NCBI GenBank assembly: GCA_965368185.1 | Contig: CBDULZ010000012.1 | Span: forward strand, 12,518 to 76,517 | Direction: 5' to 3' | From: Kriegella sp965368185 | GTDB lineage: Bacteria; Bacteroidota; Bacteroidia; Flavobacteriales; Flavobacteriaceae | Length of the DNA stretch: 64,000 nt | Part shown: one piece after another, positions 19,115 to 29,900 of the stretch | Numbering within the stretch: position 1 is the first letter of the stretch | How the letters are laid out: each line of letters begins with the position of its first letter | Program-made: the position numbers and the translations under genes | Notes under the pieces: generated by a model | What the model saw: only the letters and a program-made list of their open reading frames with translations | Told to the model about the DNA's origin: nothing | Database searches by the model: none

Positions 19115-19831
19115 ATGAATGAGGGTAAGATAGATTTCGGTGAACTCAAAGCCGTTTACATTAACTGCACTTTAAAAAAATCACCTCGACAGAGCCATAC
19201 ACAAGGCCTGATTGATGTTTCTCAGAAAATAATGGAGAAGGAAGGGGTTTCGGTGAAGACGATTCGCGCCGTTGACCATGCGATTGCCTATGGAGTTCAA
19301 CCAGACATGACCAAGGAAGGAGCCGATCAAGATGAATGGCCTCAACTATTCAAGACAATTTTTGCCGCTGATATCTTAATTTTGGGCACTCCTATTTGGC
19401 TGGGCGAGCGCTCATCGATATGTACAAAAGTAATTGAACGCCTTTATGCCATGTCAGGAAAACAGAACGACAAAGGGCAATACCTGTTTTACGGTAAGGT
19501 TGGAGGAACTATAATAACAGGTAATGAAGATGGTGTAAAACACTGTGCTATGGGCATTTTATACGCATTACAACACCTAGGATACTCTATTCCCCCCCAA
19601 GGTGATTGTGGCTGGATCGGTGAAATCGGCCCTGGCCCCAGCTACTTAGATATAGAATCGAATGCCGCGGATAACGATTTCACCAATAGAAATACTACAT
19701 TTATGACCTATAATCTATTACATTTGGCGAATATCTTAAAAGAGAAAAAGGGGTATCCGAGCTACGGAAATTCACGAAAGGCTTGGGATGCCGGTTCGCG
19801 ATGGGCATTTGAAAATCCGAAATATAGATAA
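19115..19831 (+). CDS. NADPH-dependent FMN reductase / flavodoxin-like oxidoreductase
   Basis: A 238-residue flavodoxin-fold protein. AVYINCTLKKSPRQSHTQ is the phosphate-binding loop region, ILILGTPIWLGE the second strand-loop, and GGTIITGNEDGVKHC the flavin ring contact. An in-frame ATG at 19043 exists, but the 24 extra residues are unlike the family, and the -7-like TAACTTTA at 19083 lies inside that extension, so the ATG at 19115 is preferred. Electron donor and substrate are not evident. It is followed closely by the pterin dehydratase gene. Confidence 0.85.
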   Translation: MNEGKIDFGELKAVYINCTLKKSPRQSHTQGLIDVSQKIMEKEGVSVKTIRAVDHAIAYGVQPDMTKEGADQDEWPQLFKTIFAADILILGTPIWLGERSSICTKVIERLYAMSGKQNDKGQYLFYGKVGGTIITGNEDGVKHCAMGILYALQHLGYSIPPQGDCGWIGEIGPGPSYLDIESNAADNDFTNRNTTFMTYNLLHLANILKEKKGYPSYGNSRKAWDAGSRWAFENPKYR

Positions 19832-19859
19832 CGAAAAACCAAAAAACAAGTATAAAACA

Positions 19860-20147
19860 ATGGAAAAATTATCAGAAAGAACCATAGAAGAACGCCTAGA
19901 CAAAATTGAGGGCTGGGAATATGTGAATGGCGCAATTGAGACTACATTTGAATTCAAAGATTTTAGGGAAGCTTTTGCAACTATGACCCATATTGCCTTT
20001 GAATGTGAAGTACAAGGTCATCACCCCGATTGGAACAATGTGTACAATACGTTGAACATACGTTTAAGTACGCATGATGCCGGGGGAGTTACCGAAAAAG
20101 ATTTTATATTGGCCCACGCTATCGAGAAGATTATTGAAAACGCATAG
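19860..20147 (+). CDS. 4a-hydroxytetrahydrobiopterin dehydratase (PCD/DCoH)
   Basis: A 95-residue pterin-4a-carbinolamine dehydratase that recycles the pterin cofactor after aromatic amino acid hydroxylation. Signature GHHPDWNNVYNTLNIRLSTH carries the paired histidines and the tryptophan of the active site. The ATG at 19860 is chosen; a longer frame from 19788 overlaps the previous gene and adds 24 residues not seen in the family. Closed by a strong terminator. Confidence 0.94.
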   Translation: MEKLSERTIEERLDKIEGWEYVNGAIETTFEFKDFREAFATMTHIAFECEVQGHHPDWNNVYNTLNIRLSTHDAGGVTEKDFILAHAIEKIIENA

Positions 20148-20175
20148 AAAATGGCATACCCAAAATGCCTTTAGC

Positions 20176-20212
20176 AACAAGCCCGCCTCACTATTGGCGG
20201 GCTTGTTTTTTA
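20176..20212 (+). terminator. Rho-independent terminator
   Basis: Twelve-base arms AACAAGCCCGCC (20176-20187) and GGCGGGCTTGTT (20196-20207) pair perfectly around an 8-base loop, followed by a T-run. It ends the pterin dehydratase transcript. Confidence 0.93.
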
Positions 20213-20288
20213 ACGACGGCAAAACCACTTAGACACCCGTTTAAAACAAAACCGGCAGTATCTTGACACTTCCCAAGGCACCTTTATT

Positions 20289-20315
20289 TTTGGTTCTTAA
20301 ATTTTATTAAATTTG
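20289..20315 (+). promoter_or_regulatory. Possible yebC promoter
   Basis: TAAATTTG (20308-20315) is an exact TAnnTTTG element 30 bases before yebC. TTTG ends at 20292, giving a 15-base spacer, shorter than usual. Confidence 0.4.
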
Positions 20316-20344
20316 TCGACATCAATTTAATGCAAAGATAAACT

Positions 20345-21055
20345 ATGGGAAGAGCTTTTGAATTTCGAAAAGCACGTAAAATGAAACGATGGGCGGCTAT
20401 GTCAAAAGCTTTTACCCGTATCGGAAAAGATATTGTGATGGCCGTAAAGGAAGGTGGTCCAGATCCAGATGCAAATTCGAGATTGCGGGCGGTAATACAG
20501 AACGCCAAATCGGTCAATATGCCCAAAGACAATATTGAACGGGCCATTAAAAGAGCTTCCGACAAAAGTCAGGGCGATTATAAAGAAGTACTTTTTGAGG
20601 GATATGCGCCACATGGAATTGCAATTCTTATTGAAACGGCAACCGATAACAACACCCGTACGGTAGCCAACATACGTAGTTATTTTAACAAATGTGACGG
20701 CAGTCTGGGTACCTCCGGTTCCGTAGAATTCATGTTCGACCATACCTGTAACTTCCGTATACCTGCCGAGGGCATCGATCCAGAGGAACTGGAACTCGAA
20801 ATGATTGATTTTGGTGCAGAGGAGGTTTTTGAAGATGAAGATGGGCTATTGATTTATGCGCCCTTTGAAAGCTACGGTGCCATTCAAAAAGAATTGGAAA
20901 ATCGCAGTATTGAAATATTGTCCTCGGGTTTTGAGCGTATTCCACAAGTTACGAAAGAGTTGAATGAAGAGGAAGTTGCCGATGTAGAAAAATTGTTAGA
21001 AAAAATCGAAGAAGACGATGATGTACAGAACGTATATCATACCATGCAGGAATAA
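20345..21055 (+). CDS. yebC: YebC/PmpR family transcriptional regulator / translation factor
   Basis: A 236-residue protein of the YebC (TACO1) family, associated with translation of difficult sequences and reported as a regulator in some bacteria. It begins MGRAFEFRKARKMKRWAAMSK; the Bacteroidetes members share this F-x-x-RKARK variant of the usual GHSKW. NARLR-like NSRLRAVIQNAKSVNMPKDNIERAIKRA and the acidic C-terminal half are family features. It is the last clearly core gene before the recombinase. Confidence 0.95.
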   Translation: MGRAFEFRKARKMKRWAAMSKAFTRIGKDIVMAVKEGGPDPDANSRLRAVIQNAKSVNMPKDNIERAIKRASDKSQGDYKEVLFEGYAPHGIAILIETATDNNTRTVANIRSYFNKCDGSLGTSGSVEFMFDHTCNFRIPAEGIDPEELELEMIDFGAEEVFEDEDGLLIYAPFESYGAIQKELENRSIEILSSGFERIPQVTKELNEEEVADVEKLLEKIEEDDDVQNVYHTMQE

Positions 21056-21176
21056 GTAGCATTAAACCTTACACCTACTACTATAACACTGTTTTTCAAC
21101 AACTCATAAAAAGTTTATATTCCTTTATTTTTGTTTATATTTGATTGGTTTTCGAACTAATATCGAACTAATTAAA

Positions 21177-22367
21177 ATGAACCTTAATTTCTATCTTTCT
21201 TCTTACGTCAAGAAAAATGGCACGCAATTGATAAGGCTCAAGATGGAGACCTCTAATAGGGATGTACAATATTTAGATTCAGGAATCTCCGTTAGAAGAA
21301 CTCAATGGGACGATAAAAGAAAAAAAATCAAGCGTCATCCTATAGAGGAAAAATTAAACACCAGTTTAAACACCCTTTTACTTTCACTTCAGAAACTGTA
21401 TTATGAAAATGAGGGCATTTCAGCGAAAAGACTTCTTTTCCTTTACAAAAATGCCCAAAAGTACGACTCCAGTTCCTTCTTGGATTTCTATCAACAGATA
21501 GTGGATGAGGCCAGACTAAAAGGAAAAATACGTACGGCCAATACCCAGCAGAAGTATATAAAAAAGTTGAAGGAGTTTGCAAATCACGTTTCATTTTCAG
21601 ATTTATCAGTTCAGTTTGCTAAAGATTATGAACAATGGATGCTTGAGAAAGGAAACAAAGTAAATACAGTTGCCTCCAACTTTAAATCGCTATATGCGGT
21701 TCTGAATAAGGCAGTTGCCATTGGCATCATCAAAATAAACCCAATAAAAGGTTATCAAATTGTTACCGAGAATACGGAGAAAGAATCCCTTACATTCGAT
21801 GAAATCAAAAAGCTTTCAGATTTAGAAATTCCAGCGCATCACAAAGGGATGTCTAAGGCTAGGGATATGTTTTTATTTTCTTTTTTTACCGCCGGCATGC
21901 GCTTCTCCGACGTATGCCGACTCAAATGGGAAAATATCATCGGGAATGAGATTGTCTACACCATGGGAAAATCTAAAACTCGTGCCGGTGCGAAAAGAAC
22001 TTTGCCAGTTACCCCTAAGGCAATCGATATAATAGAGAAATACAAAGGTAAGGATGAAACGTTCGTCTTCCCTCCACTCTATGGTATGGAAGACAAATCG
22101 GCCGAAGAAATTGAACATCGACTATATATTTCAAACAACGCTGCCAACCGATCATTGAGAATTGCGTGTAAAAAAGCAGGCATTAAAAAAGGGGTGAGTA
22201 TGCATATGGCCAAACATTCTTTTGCAGATTTCGCGGTAAAATCCAATACTGGAATATTGATGATTTCTAAACTATTGGGTCATACCAAATTATCAACAAC
22301 CCAGCATTATTTAAAAGATTTCTATCACAAAGAGGAAGCGGAAGAAATGAATCGATTGTTTGGTTAG
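21177..22367 (+). CDS. Tyrosine recombinase (integrase), Bacteroidetes mobile-element type
   Basis: A 396-residue site-specific recombinase: Arm-DNA-binding domain (about 5-90), SAM-like core-binding domain (about 100-190) and catalytic domain (about 200-390). Catalytic residues: R242 in AGMRFSDVC, lysine in GKSKTRAG (about 265), H343, H369 in LLGHTKLS and nucleophile Y378 in TTQHYLKD. The second arginine of the HxxR box is Lys346 (HMAKHSFA). The ATG at 21177 is preferred over a TTG at 21141, which overlaps the -7-like TATATTTG (21136-21143). It stands directly after yebC and marks the left edge of the accessory region; whether it serves the defence island or the conjugative element cannot be decided here. 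Confidence 0.92.
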   Translation: MNLNFYLSSYVKKNGTQLIRLKMETSNRDVQYLDSGISVRRTQWDDKRKKIKRHPIEEKLNTSLNTLLLSLQKLYYENEGISAKRLLFLYKNAQKYDSSSFLDFYQQIVDEARLKGKIRTANTQQKYIKKLKEFANHVSFSDLSVQFAKDYEQWMLEKGNKVNTVASNFKSLYAVLNKAVAIGIIKINPIKGYQIVTENTEKESLTFDEIKKLSDLEIPAHHKGMSKARDMFLFSFFTAGMRFSDVCRLKWENIIGNEIVYTMGKSKTRAGAKRTLPVTPKAIDIIEKYKGKDETFVFPPLYGMEDKSAEEIEHRLYISNNAANRSLRIACKKAGIKKGVSMHMAKHSFADFAVKSNTGILMISKLLGHTKLSTTQHYLKDFYHKEEAEEMNRLFG

Positions 22368-22693
22368 CCGGCGATTCATCGTAGTCAATTTACGCTGCTC
22401 ATTCATAAAAATCATCAATTAACACAACCATTTATTCTAAAATTAGAAGCTTCTACCTCTTTGAAAACCTTTAAGGACATTTATATTCAAAACACTTTTC
22501 CAAAAGGTGCACTCTATAAAGAATTTAATATTTATTCAAGCAGGCTGATAACCGATGAAAGAATTGTACCCTAGTTAATGCTCTAACGTGTGCCATAATT
22601 GTGCTAAGTCGCGTAGATATTATAAGTCCATTTGACCGAAATGGGTGGCACCATTACTCCGAAATAACCACCAGTTCCCAAATATTAAATGTG
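22368..22693. other. Intergenic region after the integrase
   Basis: 326 bases with no complete gene. The integrase frame stays open for 68 codons past its TAG stop and ends with TAG at 22572-22574. I see no tRNA fragment, terminator hairpin or operator of note. It includes the 3' flank of the minus-strand Avs-like gene. Confidence 0.6.
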
Positions 22694-25600
22694 CTAAGGC
22701 AACAAATCTTTAAATTCGTCAATTTTATCCTGAACAAAAATCATATATAATTTTTCTATTTCTGGAACCTTGGAAAGCACGTCTGATAGGCTAAATTGAG
22801 CCATATCTACATTGGTTAATTTATTTATGTCTTTACAAATTGACTTTAATTCTTCAAAATCAAATTTGGATTCGTTATCGGCGTTGTTAATTAAATGATC
22901 GCTCAATTTATCAATCCTTAGCTCTATTTCACGCCCAACATCGGTTAAGACTCCCTTTTGAATGTTGCTAAAATAATTTTGAACTATGCCGTTACCAATT
23001 TCATCAACATTCTCAAAACTTAATTTAATCTGTTCTAGGTGTGTATCTAAATATTGCAGAGTAGCTATCGTTTGATAACATTCCTCATATAGTTTGATTT
23101 CCGGTATTATATCGTTCCAAAAGAAAATATCCTTTTCTCTTAGAAATTCTTTGTTTGTGTCCTTTGGGATATTAAATATTTCAAATAAGCTTGTAAACTC
23201 ATAGCCCTCATTAACTTTGGTTTGAATATAACTTAGTTTTGAAGTAGAAACTTCAAAAAACTTGTCATGGATCGGTTTACCGTCGACTAGCTGAACAAGA
23301 GTTACAGTCTCAAATTTCAGGGATAAAATTAGGTTTTTCAAAGATGAATGATGGGTTGAACCGAAGATTGTTAAAATCAAATCGACGAAGGACCAAACCG
23401 CATCCATTGAATTTTCAATAGTTACGTTCAACAAAAAGATTAAATTTTTGTTATCAGTGTCTGTAATCAGTTCGCCGTAAAGATTCGAACCTGAAAAGTG
23501 ATTCCTAGTCTCTTTCAATATTCGTTTTCTTAAATCCAAAATAGTTTTTTCAAATCTCAATCGAGCTGATTTCAAAATACTTGGTTGGTATCTATGGGGA
23601 GAATAAAGAAATGCTTTCCAAATGGTTATATGAGTTAATAACAAATTCTTCTCCTTTTCTGCAAGAGTTAGCAATTCTTTTGAGTCATAGTACTTTTCAA
23701 ACTTGTCGGCAAGTTCTTCTTGAAAAGCTACTTGGTTTTTGAAAGAATCACTCAAAATAACTTCGGTTAAGTTTCGCAGGTTTTCGTTTTCTATTTCTGC
23801 ACCTTTGCCATTAAGTCTTTTTAACGAATTTGAAATTTCCTCATAAGAACGATTAATATAGTTGCTTATACTAGTAAAAAAGTCCCTTTTTATTGAGGTG
23901 AAATTTCTATATTTAAAAGCACTGTACGCAACCTTGACGTTTTTGTAGTCTTCTTTCTTTTTTATGTCGTCACCTAAATAACACCACTTATCCGCAACAC
24001 TTTTTGGCAGTTTTTGATTTTCCACTTCTGATAATGGCTGCTTTATTAAAGATTCATTTTCTATTAAGAACTTAAGACCATTATTTTCGTTTTTAAAGTA
24101 CATAACAATGCCCTTTCTGAACTCTAATAAAGCATTGTAATGTATTCTTCTGTCATCAAGTATTTTCTCTATGTATTCTTCCCAATTCTCCGTTCTGTAT
24201 TGATAATCAACAAAATTGATAATCAAACGATTTAACCCGGTAAGAAAATGAAGGGGTAAATTTTCGATGGAAATGTTTTTTGAGGTAGGATCATGGTCTG
24301 AAACCATACCCGTAGGGTTGTAACCAATTCCATTAATTTGAAACTTATTTCTATCTGGAAAAGCTTGTCTCAACATATTTAATATCCTAGTTGTACTTTC
24401 ATGAAATATGTTTGAAGAATCAATTAGGTTTTCAAAATCAACATCAATTATCCCGCCGTCTGAAAATTGTTTGTTTTCCAGCTTATTATCATGATAAGCT
24501 GTTGTTAAGTCAAAAAAGAATTTAGACGATATTTCTTTCCCATTATCAGTAAAAAATGGAATGTTAAAGAGTTTTCGGAAATTGGCTATGAAGATTTCCT
24601 CTATTTTAATCTTTAATTCCACTTTATCAATGAAATAGTTATATGATTTTAAACCTAAAAGGAATAAAGATTTAATCTCTATATCTACTGTCCCACGTTC
24701 AAAAAATTCTAGTAAGTCATTTTCCTTAAGTGGTATGGTAGTTTGTAGTTTTAGATGCCCGAGCCAAAACAATAACTCACCGAGATTTTTATAATCATCC
24801 ACTTCCGTCGGCGTTATGTCAATTTGACTGTAATTTTGCAGCCAAGAGTTACAATACTTAAAAACCTCATCTTTTGGTGTTAGTCGCGCGGTTAACCTCT
24901 CTATTTGTGCCTTCCTTTTATTAGGGCCTTCATGATTCTTGTGGAGAATATCAAGCAAATCAAGTTGGGATTTTGATGTCAGCATCTCAGTGAAATCCAC
25001 AAAAACAAATATCCACCAAGCACCTTTCAAAAGTGTATATGCATCTTCGAATACCTCTTGGTTTGTAATCAAAGTATAATCATGAGCTCCTTTCCATAAT
25101 AAAGAGTTAAAAGAATTAAGGAATCCCGCCCAGGATTTGAAATCAATTATACTTAGCCATTGTATGGAATCTTCAACCGCATAGCCATTCATGTAACTAT
25201 TCAATAAGAACTTATGCAAATCATCTTCGTCAATTATATTCAATAAATTACTGATATACTGGTTTTTATCATCGAAATCATTATTTTCAATTAAAATATC
25301 GTACAAAAGCTTAGATCGGATTGGGTGCAGACCGGTTAGAAATTTCTTGTTTCTTGAGTATTTTAATAGATATTCCTTTTCCAACAATTGCACGTATGAA
25401 TTGGAAAGGGTTCTATCTATTTTTAGAAATTTCAGAAGCTCTAGATAGTCAAGTTTAGCGCCATACGTATCAGCAATGCACACATATTTTAAAATCTTTA
25501 GTTCATCAACCTTTTTCTCTTTCTCCAGCCGACGTACTTGATTGTCTAACCTAATTCTTAGTGTATCTCCTTCATTAATTAGATAAACGTATTCCAACAA

Positions 25601-26836
25601 CATTTCGCCCATCCCAAATTCTAGCCAGGAGTCTTCAAAATCGGTAAACTTCAAATCAGTCCGATACGAGGAAAGAGAATCATATATCACCTTGGCTTCG
25701 TTTCTGTTAAAAACCAGTTCAATGTCCTGGAATTCATAGTCCTCGCCTAAGACCACCCTATTCCAATCTTCTTGGCGGATTGTGATTAAAAAGTTGACGT
25801 TTTCTTTATTTGAAAGCTCTCTTAAAATGCTGTTCCAATTGTTGTTTTGAGGTTCTACATCAATATAGACAGTAATGGGGAAGTTTAACCCTTTACTCAT
25901 TGCCTCAAGAGTATTCAAAGTCTGATAAACCTCGTTTTCGTTCTTGGAAAGTCTAAGCTCGTATACAGCATTTGATTCTAAATAATCATGTATGTATCTA
26001 TAGGCTAATGTACTTTTTCCTTGACCTGAAGCTCCGTGTATAAAAACAATATTACTCCTATGAAATGCAATTTTTATCAAGTCCAATTGTTCTTCCCGAA
26101 CTACATCCAAATCAGCAAGAATATGCTCATATTTAGCAGAAATCCCATAGTAAAATGTCTTCTTCAGAGTTTGGACATCTTCATCTAAAAGATTTTTTAG
26201 GGTAATTGGATGTATGGATTTACCAAATTGATTTTGAAAAGATTTTTGTTCACTTATAAATTGGCCAATTCTATTTAGATTACTTACAAAATCCTTACCC
26301 AGGATATCCCTTTGATTTTCGCCAGAACGGTAAATCCAAAATAATAAAAGTTCTAAAGCAATACTAGGGTCGGTAAAAACATTGAACTCTTTTAAACGTT
26401 GTAAAACCTGAGAGGTTAAATGCTCTTCATTTACTAATTCTGGTAGTTGATAGGTATCAAGTATTCTCTTGATAGTTTCATCCTTAAATCTCTTCTTCTT
26501 TAATTTTTTTGCAAGAATTTTATCATTCTTCAATTCTTCACTTACGCTTCCGAAGGAGACAATCTTAATTTTTACGCCATTACTCTTAGCCGATAACTTA
26601 GATGCTCGTTTGAAAAACGAATCACTCGCTGTAAACAAATCAGAAAAACTTAAGTTTCCGCTTTTATTTTTTATTTGGACAGACTCCACATATTCTCTTT
26701 GGTTGTCTAGTATGTCAATATCTTCATACCCCCCTTCGATTCGAAAAACGTAGCCCTTATCATAGTCGACAAGTATTCTGTATAGTGAGTATAGAAATTG
26801 TGTCCTGTATCCTTTTAATGCCGAAGTAGCTCCCAT
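22694..26836 (-). CDS. Large Cap4-like nuclease / STAND NTPase protein (Avs-like antiphage sensor candidate)
   Basis: A 1380-residue protein. The N-terminal 60 residues carry a PD-(D/E)xK pattern like Cap4/DUF4297 nucleases: E34 (FRIEGG), D39/D41 (EDIDIL) and Q54-IK56 (VQIKNK). A P-loop, HGASGQGKST at residues 267-276, follows, with a Walker B-like strand ITVYIDVEP (about 321-329) and a sensor strand FLITIRQEDW. The remaining 950 residues are helical and repeat-like with no recognised motif, as expected for the sensor region of STAND proteins. Known Avs2/Avs3 proteins have a Cap4-type nuclease, a STAND core and a long C-terminal sensor for phage terminase or portal. Neighbours support a defence role: integrase upstream, Lamassu-like operon 134 bases away on the same strand. 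What it senses is unknown. Confidence 0.75.
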   Translation of the reverse strand: MGATSALKGYRTQFLYSLYRILVDYDKGYVFRIEGGYEDIDILDNQREYVESVQIKNKSGNLSFSDLFTASDSFFKRASKLSAKSNGVKIKIVSFGSVSEELKNDKILAKKLKKKRFKDETIKRILDTYQLPELVNEEHLTSQVLQRLKEFNVFTDPSIALELLLFWIYRSGENQRDILGKDFVSNLNRIGQFISEQKSFQNQFGKSIHPITLKNLLDEDVQTLKKTFYYGISAKYEHILADLDVVREEQLDLIKIAFHRSNIVFIHGASGQGKSTLAYRYIHDYLESNAVYELRLSKNENEVYQTLNTLEAMSKGLNFPITVYIDVEPQNNNWNSILRELSNKENVNFLITIRQEDWNRVVLGEDYEFQDIELVFNRNEAKVIYDSLSSYRTDLKFTDFEDSWLEFGMGEMLLEYVYLINEGDTLRIRLDNQVRRLEKEKKVDELKILKYVCIADTYGAKLDYLELLKFLKIDRTLSNSYVQLLEKEYLLKYSRNKKFLTGLHPIRSKLLYDILIENNDFDDKNQYISNLLNIIDEDDLHKFLLNSYMNGYAVEDSIQWLSIIDFKSWAGFLNSFNSLLWKGAHDYTLITNQEVFEDAYTLLKGAWWIFVFVDFTEMLTSKSQLDLLDILHKNHEGPNKRKAQIERLTARLTPKDEVFKYCNSWLQNYSQIDITPTEVDDYKNLGELLFWLGHLKLQTTIPLKENDLLEFFERGTVDIEIKSLFLLGLKSYNYFIDKVELKIKIEEIFIANFRKLFNIPFFTDNGKEISSKFFFDLTTAYHDNKLENKQFSDGGIIDVDFENLIDSSNIFHESTTRILNMLRQAFPDRNKFQINGIGYNPTGMVSDHDPTSKNISIENLPLHFLTGLNRLIINFVDYQYRTENWEEYIEKILDDRRIHYNALLEFRKGIVMYFKNENNGLKFLIENESLIKQPLSEVENQKLPKSVADKWCYLGDDIKKKEDYKNVKVAYSAFKYRNFTSIKRDFFTSISNYINRSYEEISNSLKRLNGKGAEIENENLRNLTEVILSDSFKNQVAFQEELADKFEKYYDSKELLTLAEKEKNLLLTHITIWKAFLYSPHRYQPSILKSARLRFEKTILDLRKRILKETRNHFSGSNLYGELITDTDNKNLIFLLNVTIENSMDAVWSFVDLILTIFGSTHHSSLKNLILSLKFETVTLVQLVDGKPIHDKFFEVSTSKLSYIQTKVNEGYEFTSLFEIFNIPKDTNKEFLREKDIFFWNDIIPEIKLYEECYQTIATLQYLDTHLEQIKLSFENVDEIGNGIVQNYFSNIQKGVLTDVGREIELRIDKLSDHLINNADNESKFDFEELKSICKDINKLTNVDMAQFSLSDVLSKVPEIEKLYMIFVQDKIDEFKDLLP

Positions 26837-26970
26837 ATTTTATTAATATACGCTTTGGATAAAAGTATAAGAAAGAGCTCTAATTTTACAAGACTGCTCT
26901 TAAAATACAAAAAACAGGTACAAGTACATTTATAGTCATTCCCAAGTGAACTTATAATCACGACAATGCT

Positions 26971-29900
26971 TCAGGCCTTTGAGTATAGAGGTTCATTACC
27001 CAATTGGGTTGATTTTAACTTTCCAAAACTTTCGAGTTCCAAAAACTTTGACTTAAAAAGTTTAGAAGGAATTTTCATTTTTAAAAGATTGTGAAAATTC
27101 TCATCGTGTGTAGAGAGAATGATTTGCTTTTTATTATTTACAACAATACTTCTCAATAAGTCTATGGTAGAAAGTACATTTATGCTATCCATAGATTGAA
27201 TTGGGTCATCGATAAATATACAGTCATAAGTTTTTGAATTAAGTGCAGAAGCCAGAAAGATGCTAAGACTCAAAATATTTATCTGGGCTGAACTGAAATA
27301 TAAATTCGGGATAAGACTATTTTCATCATTCTCTTCTGTCCCACCTTTCACGTAAACATCGAGACTTGGGCTATCACCACTAAAAGTTGCGATAAACTTA
27401 ACATTTTTGAACGTTGGGTGAGGGTCAATCTTCCCGTAAATTTCATTGATTAAATCTTCGTAAAAGAAGTCCTTAATTCTTTGGTCCAAATGATTTTTGG
27501 TTTTCTCAATTTCAGCATTTAGAGATTTGCGCACATTATCGTGCAAAAATTTCAGTTCCTTTTGTGTATTGGCCAAATCTAATTTTGCCTGCTCGGATTG
27601 TAAATATGGCAGAATGTTTTCAGAGTAGCCTTTAAGTTTATTTACCTCGATTACGTATTGCTCGTGCTGGCTTATCTTTTCTTTTGTTTCAGTTTCCTGG
27701 GTTTTTAGGGAACTATTGAGCGTTTCATTCGTTAGGCTACTTGTTTTTATTAGAAGATTATCTTCAAGATGGTTTTGATAAGCCCCAACACGGGATTCCA
27801 AATCCTGAAGTTTTTTCTCTACTTCATTTAAATTTTCCTTGAGTTGTTCTTCGTTAAGTTTTTTGAGTTTTTCATCGAGCGTTTTTATCTCTTTTTTTAG
27901 AGTTGAAAGAGCTTCATCTAACTCTTTGGATTCATCCTTGGTTTTTTGGATCTTGGCACTAACAAAATCAATTATTTGTTCTTCACCCTGGTCGTTGATA
28001 TCCAACCACTGGGCAACTTCATTATAATCTTTATCATTTGCTAAATCATTGATTTCGGAATTCAATAGTTCTATCTTCTCTGAAAGTTCAATCTTCTCAG
28101 ATTCTAATTTTTGATGTGCTTCTTTGGTTTTTTTGATTTGTTCTTCACCAGATGCTTTGGAAGTCTGTACAACCTCTATTTCTGCTTTAAGCTTTTTCTG
28201 GTAGGCATCTATGGATTCATCTTGAAAATTTGATTTTAAGTCGAGAAGCCTCTCATTTTCTGCATTTAGATGCTTTGTTAGCTCATCGAGAACACGTTCT
28301 TCACTTTCCTTTGTTTCTTCAGCACGTTTTAGTCGATTTTGTAAATCGGCCAACTTATTTACGTAAAACTGCTTGATGTTTTCGTATAGCTTATCTGCTG
28401 TACCTACATTTTCATTTATTTCCGATTGTTTTTTTGAGCGCTCATCCAGTAAGGTTTTTATAGAGGTAGAAAGCGCATTGTTGTTTAATATTCTATCTGC
28501 CAGAGCTTGATAATTATCATAGGTTTGTTCGCAGAGCGGGCAAGTGTCGGTTTCCTGCTGGTTCACAATGGCAAGACCAGAAGCAATAAACTCATTAAGG
28601 GATTTATTGAGTGATTCTTGCGAATCGATGTTCTCTTGTATTGACTCTAACTCTTTCTTAAACCCCAACCTTAGTGCTTCCAAAGTTTCAAGCTGTTTCA
28701 GGTTCTTTATCTGTTCTTGATTCTTACCAAGGCTTGTTTCCGAATATTGACCCAAATCAAATTCTTGGATAACCTTTTCAAGTTCATCAATCTCTTCCTC
28801 AAGCTTAGAATATGCAGTTTGCGATTTAGAAACTTTTTTGTGCTGAGGCTCAATTTTTTCTTTTAAAGACTTAATTGAAGTTACAAGCGACTCAAGGTTG
28901 TTTTTAAGTTCAGGGATTTTGGCTAATTGCTCATTGATTTTCAAACGCTGCCTTTCAAACCTCTTGTTGGCACTTTCAGCCTCTATGACCTTCCTATTGC
29001 TCTCTTCAATATAGGTTTGAAGTTTCTTTAATTTTTCCTGATGTTGGTTTTTGACCTCATTTTTCGACGTGATTTTTGAAAGTGTATCGTTATAAGCGGG
29101 AATCAAATTCTGGATAACTTCAAGTGCTTTTAACCGTGTCAAAATTTCAGCCTTTGATTTTTCCTTTTGCTTTATTTCATTAGCGGTAGCTTCGAGTTTT
29201 TTGAAATCCAGCAGATTTTCATTTATTACAATTTGTTGCTTAACCGTATTTGCCAAGTTCTCTATAGCTTCAAAGTACTGCTTACGAGAAAGGAAATCGG
29301 TATCGCCATTCTGTGCCAATCGAATGTGCGACAGTAATTTTTTTAATTTTTTAAACTCGGTATCGTCTGTAATTCTATCCGTTAGAGCATCCCGAAAATC
29401 TGTTACTTGCTTTTTGGTAGTCGTAATCTCAATTACATCAAGTCTTTCATTGAACTCAAAATTGTTGATAACAGCTATTTGGTTATTAACGGTAGCCAAC
29501 AAGTCTTTATCAGAGGTTTCCGTAATCCTGCCCTTAAATTCTTTTATGTCTTTTTCAAGAACATCAATCTTTTTATTATTAGCACCCGAAAGTGCAATGA
29601 CATTTTGGTAGTACAAATCGACCTCGCTGAGGCCTGGATTACTTTCCATAAATTTTTTATAGCGAATCTGTCCGTCAGCCTCTTTTAAAAATCTTGCAAT
29701 CCATTCTTGCGAAAGAATTACTCTTGCAAAATTCTTATCATCCTTACTATTAGAGCTGGCATCGTTTGCACGTTGTTTAGCGACTTTAAGGCGGTTTTCT
29801 TTGTAAACATTATTCTCTGAGTCAAGGATTTTTACCCAAGTCTCATTCGTGGAATTCCGGTTTTTAAAAAGTGATATTTGCCCAGACGTAAGACGTCGCA

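Noticed and set aside
19788..19859. Extended start of the pterin dehydratase
   Set aside because: It would overlap the preceding gene by 44 bases and add residues not present in the family.
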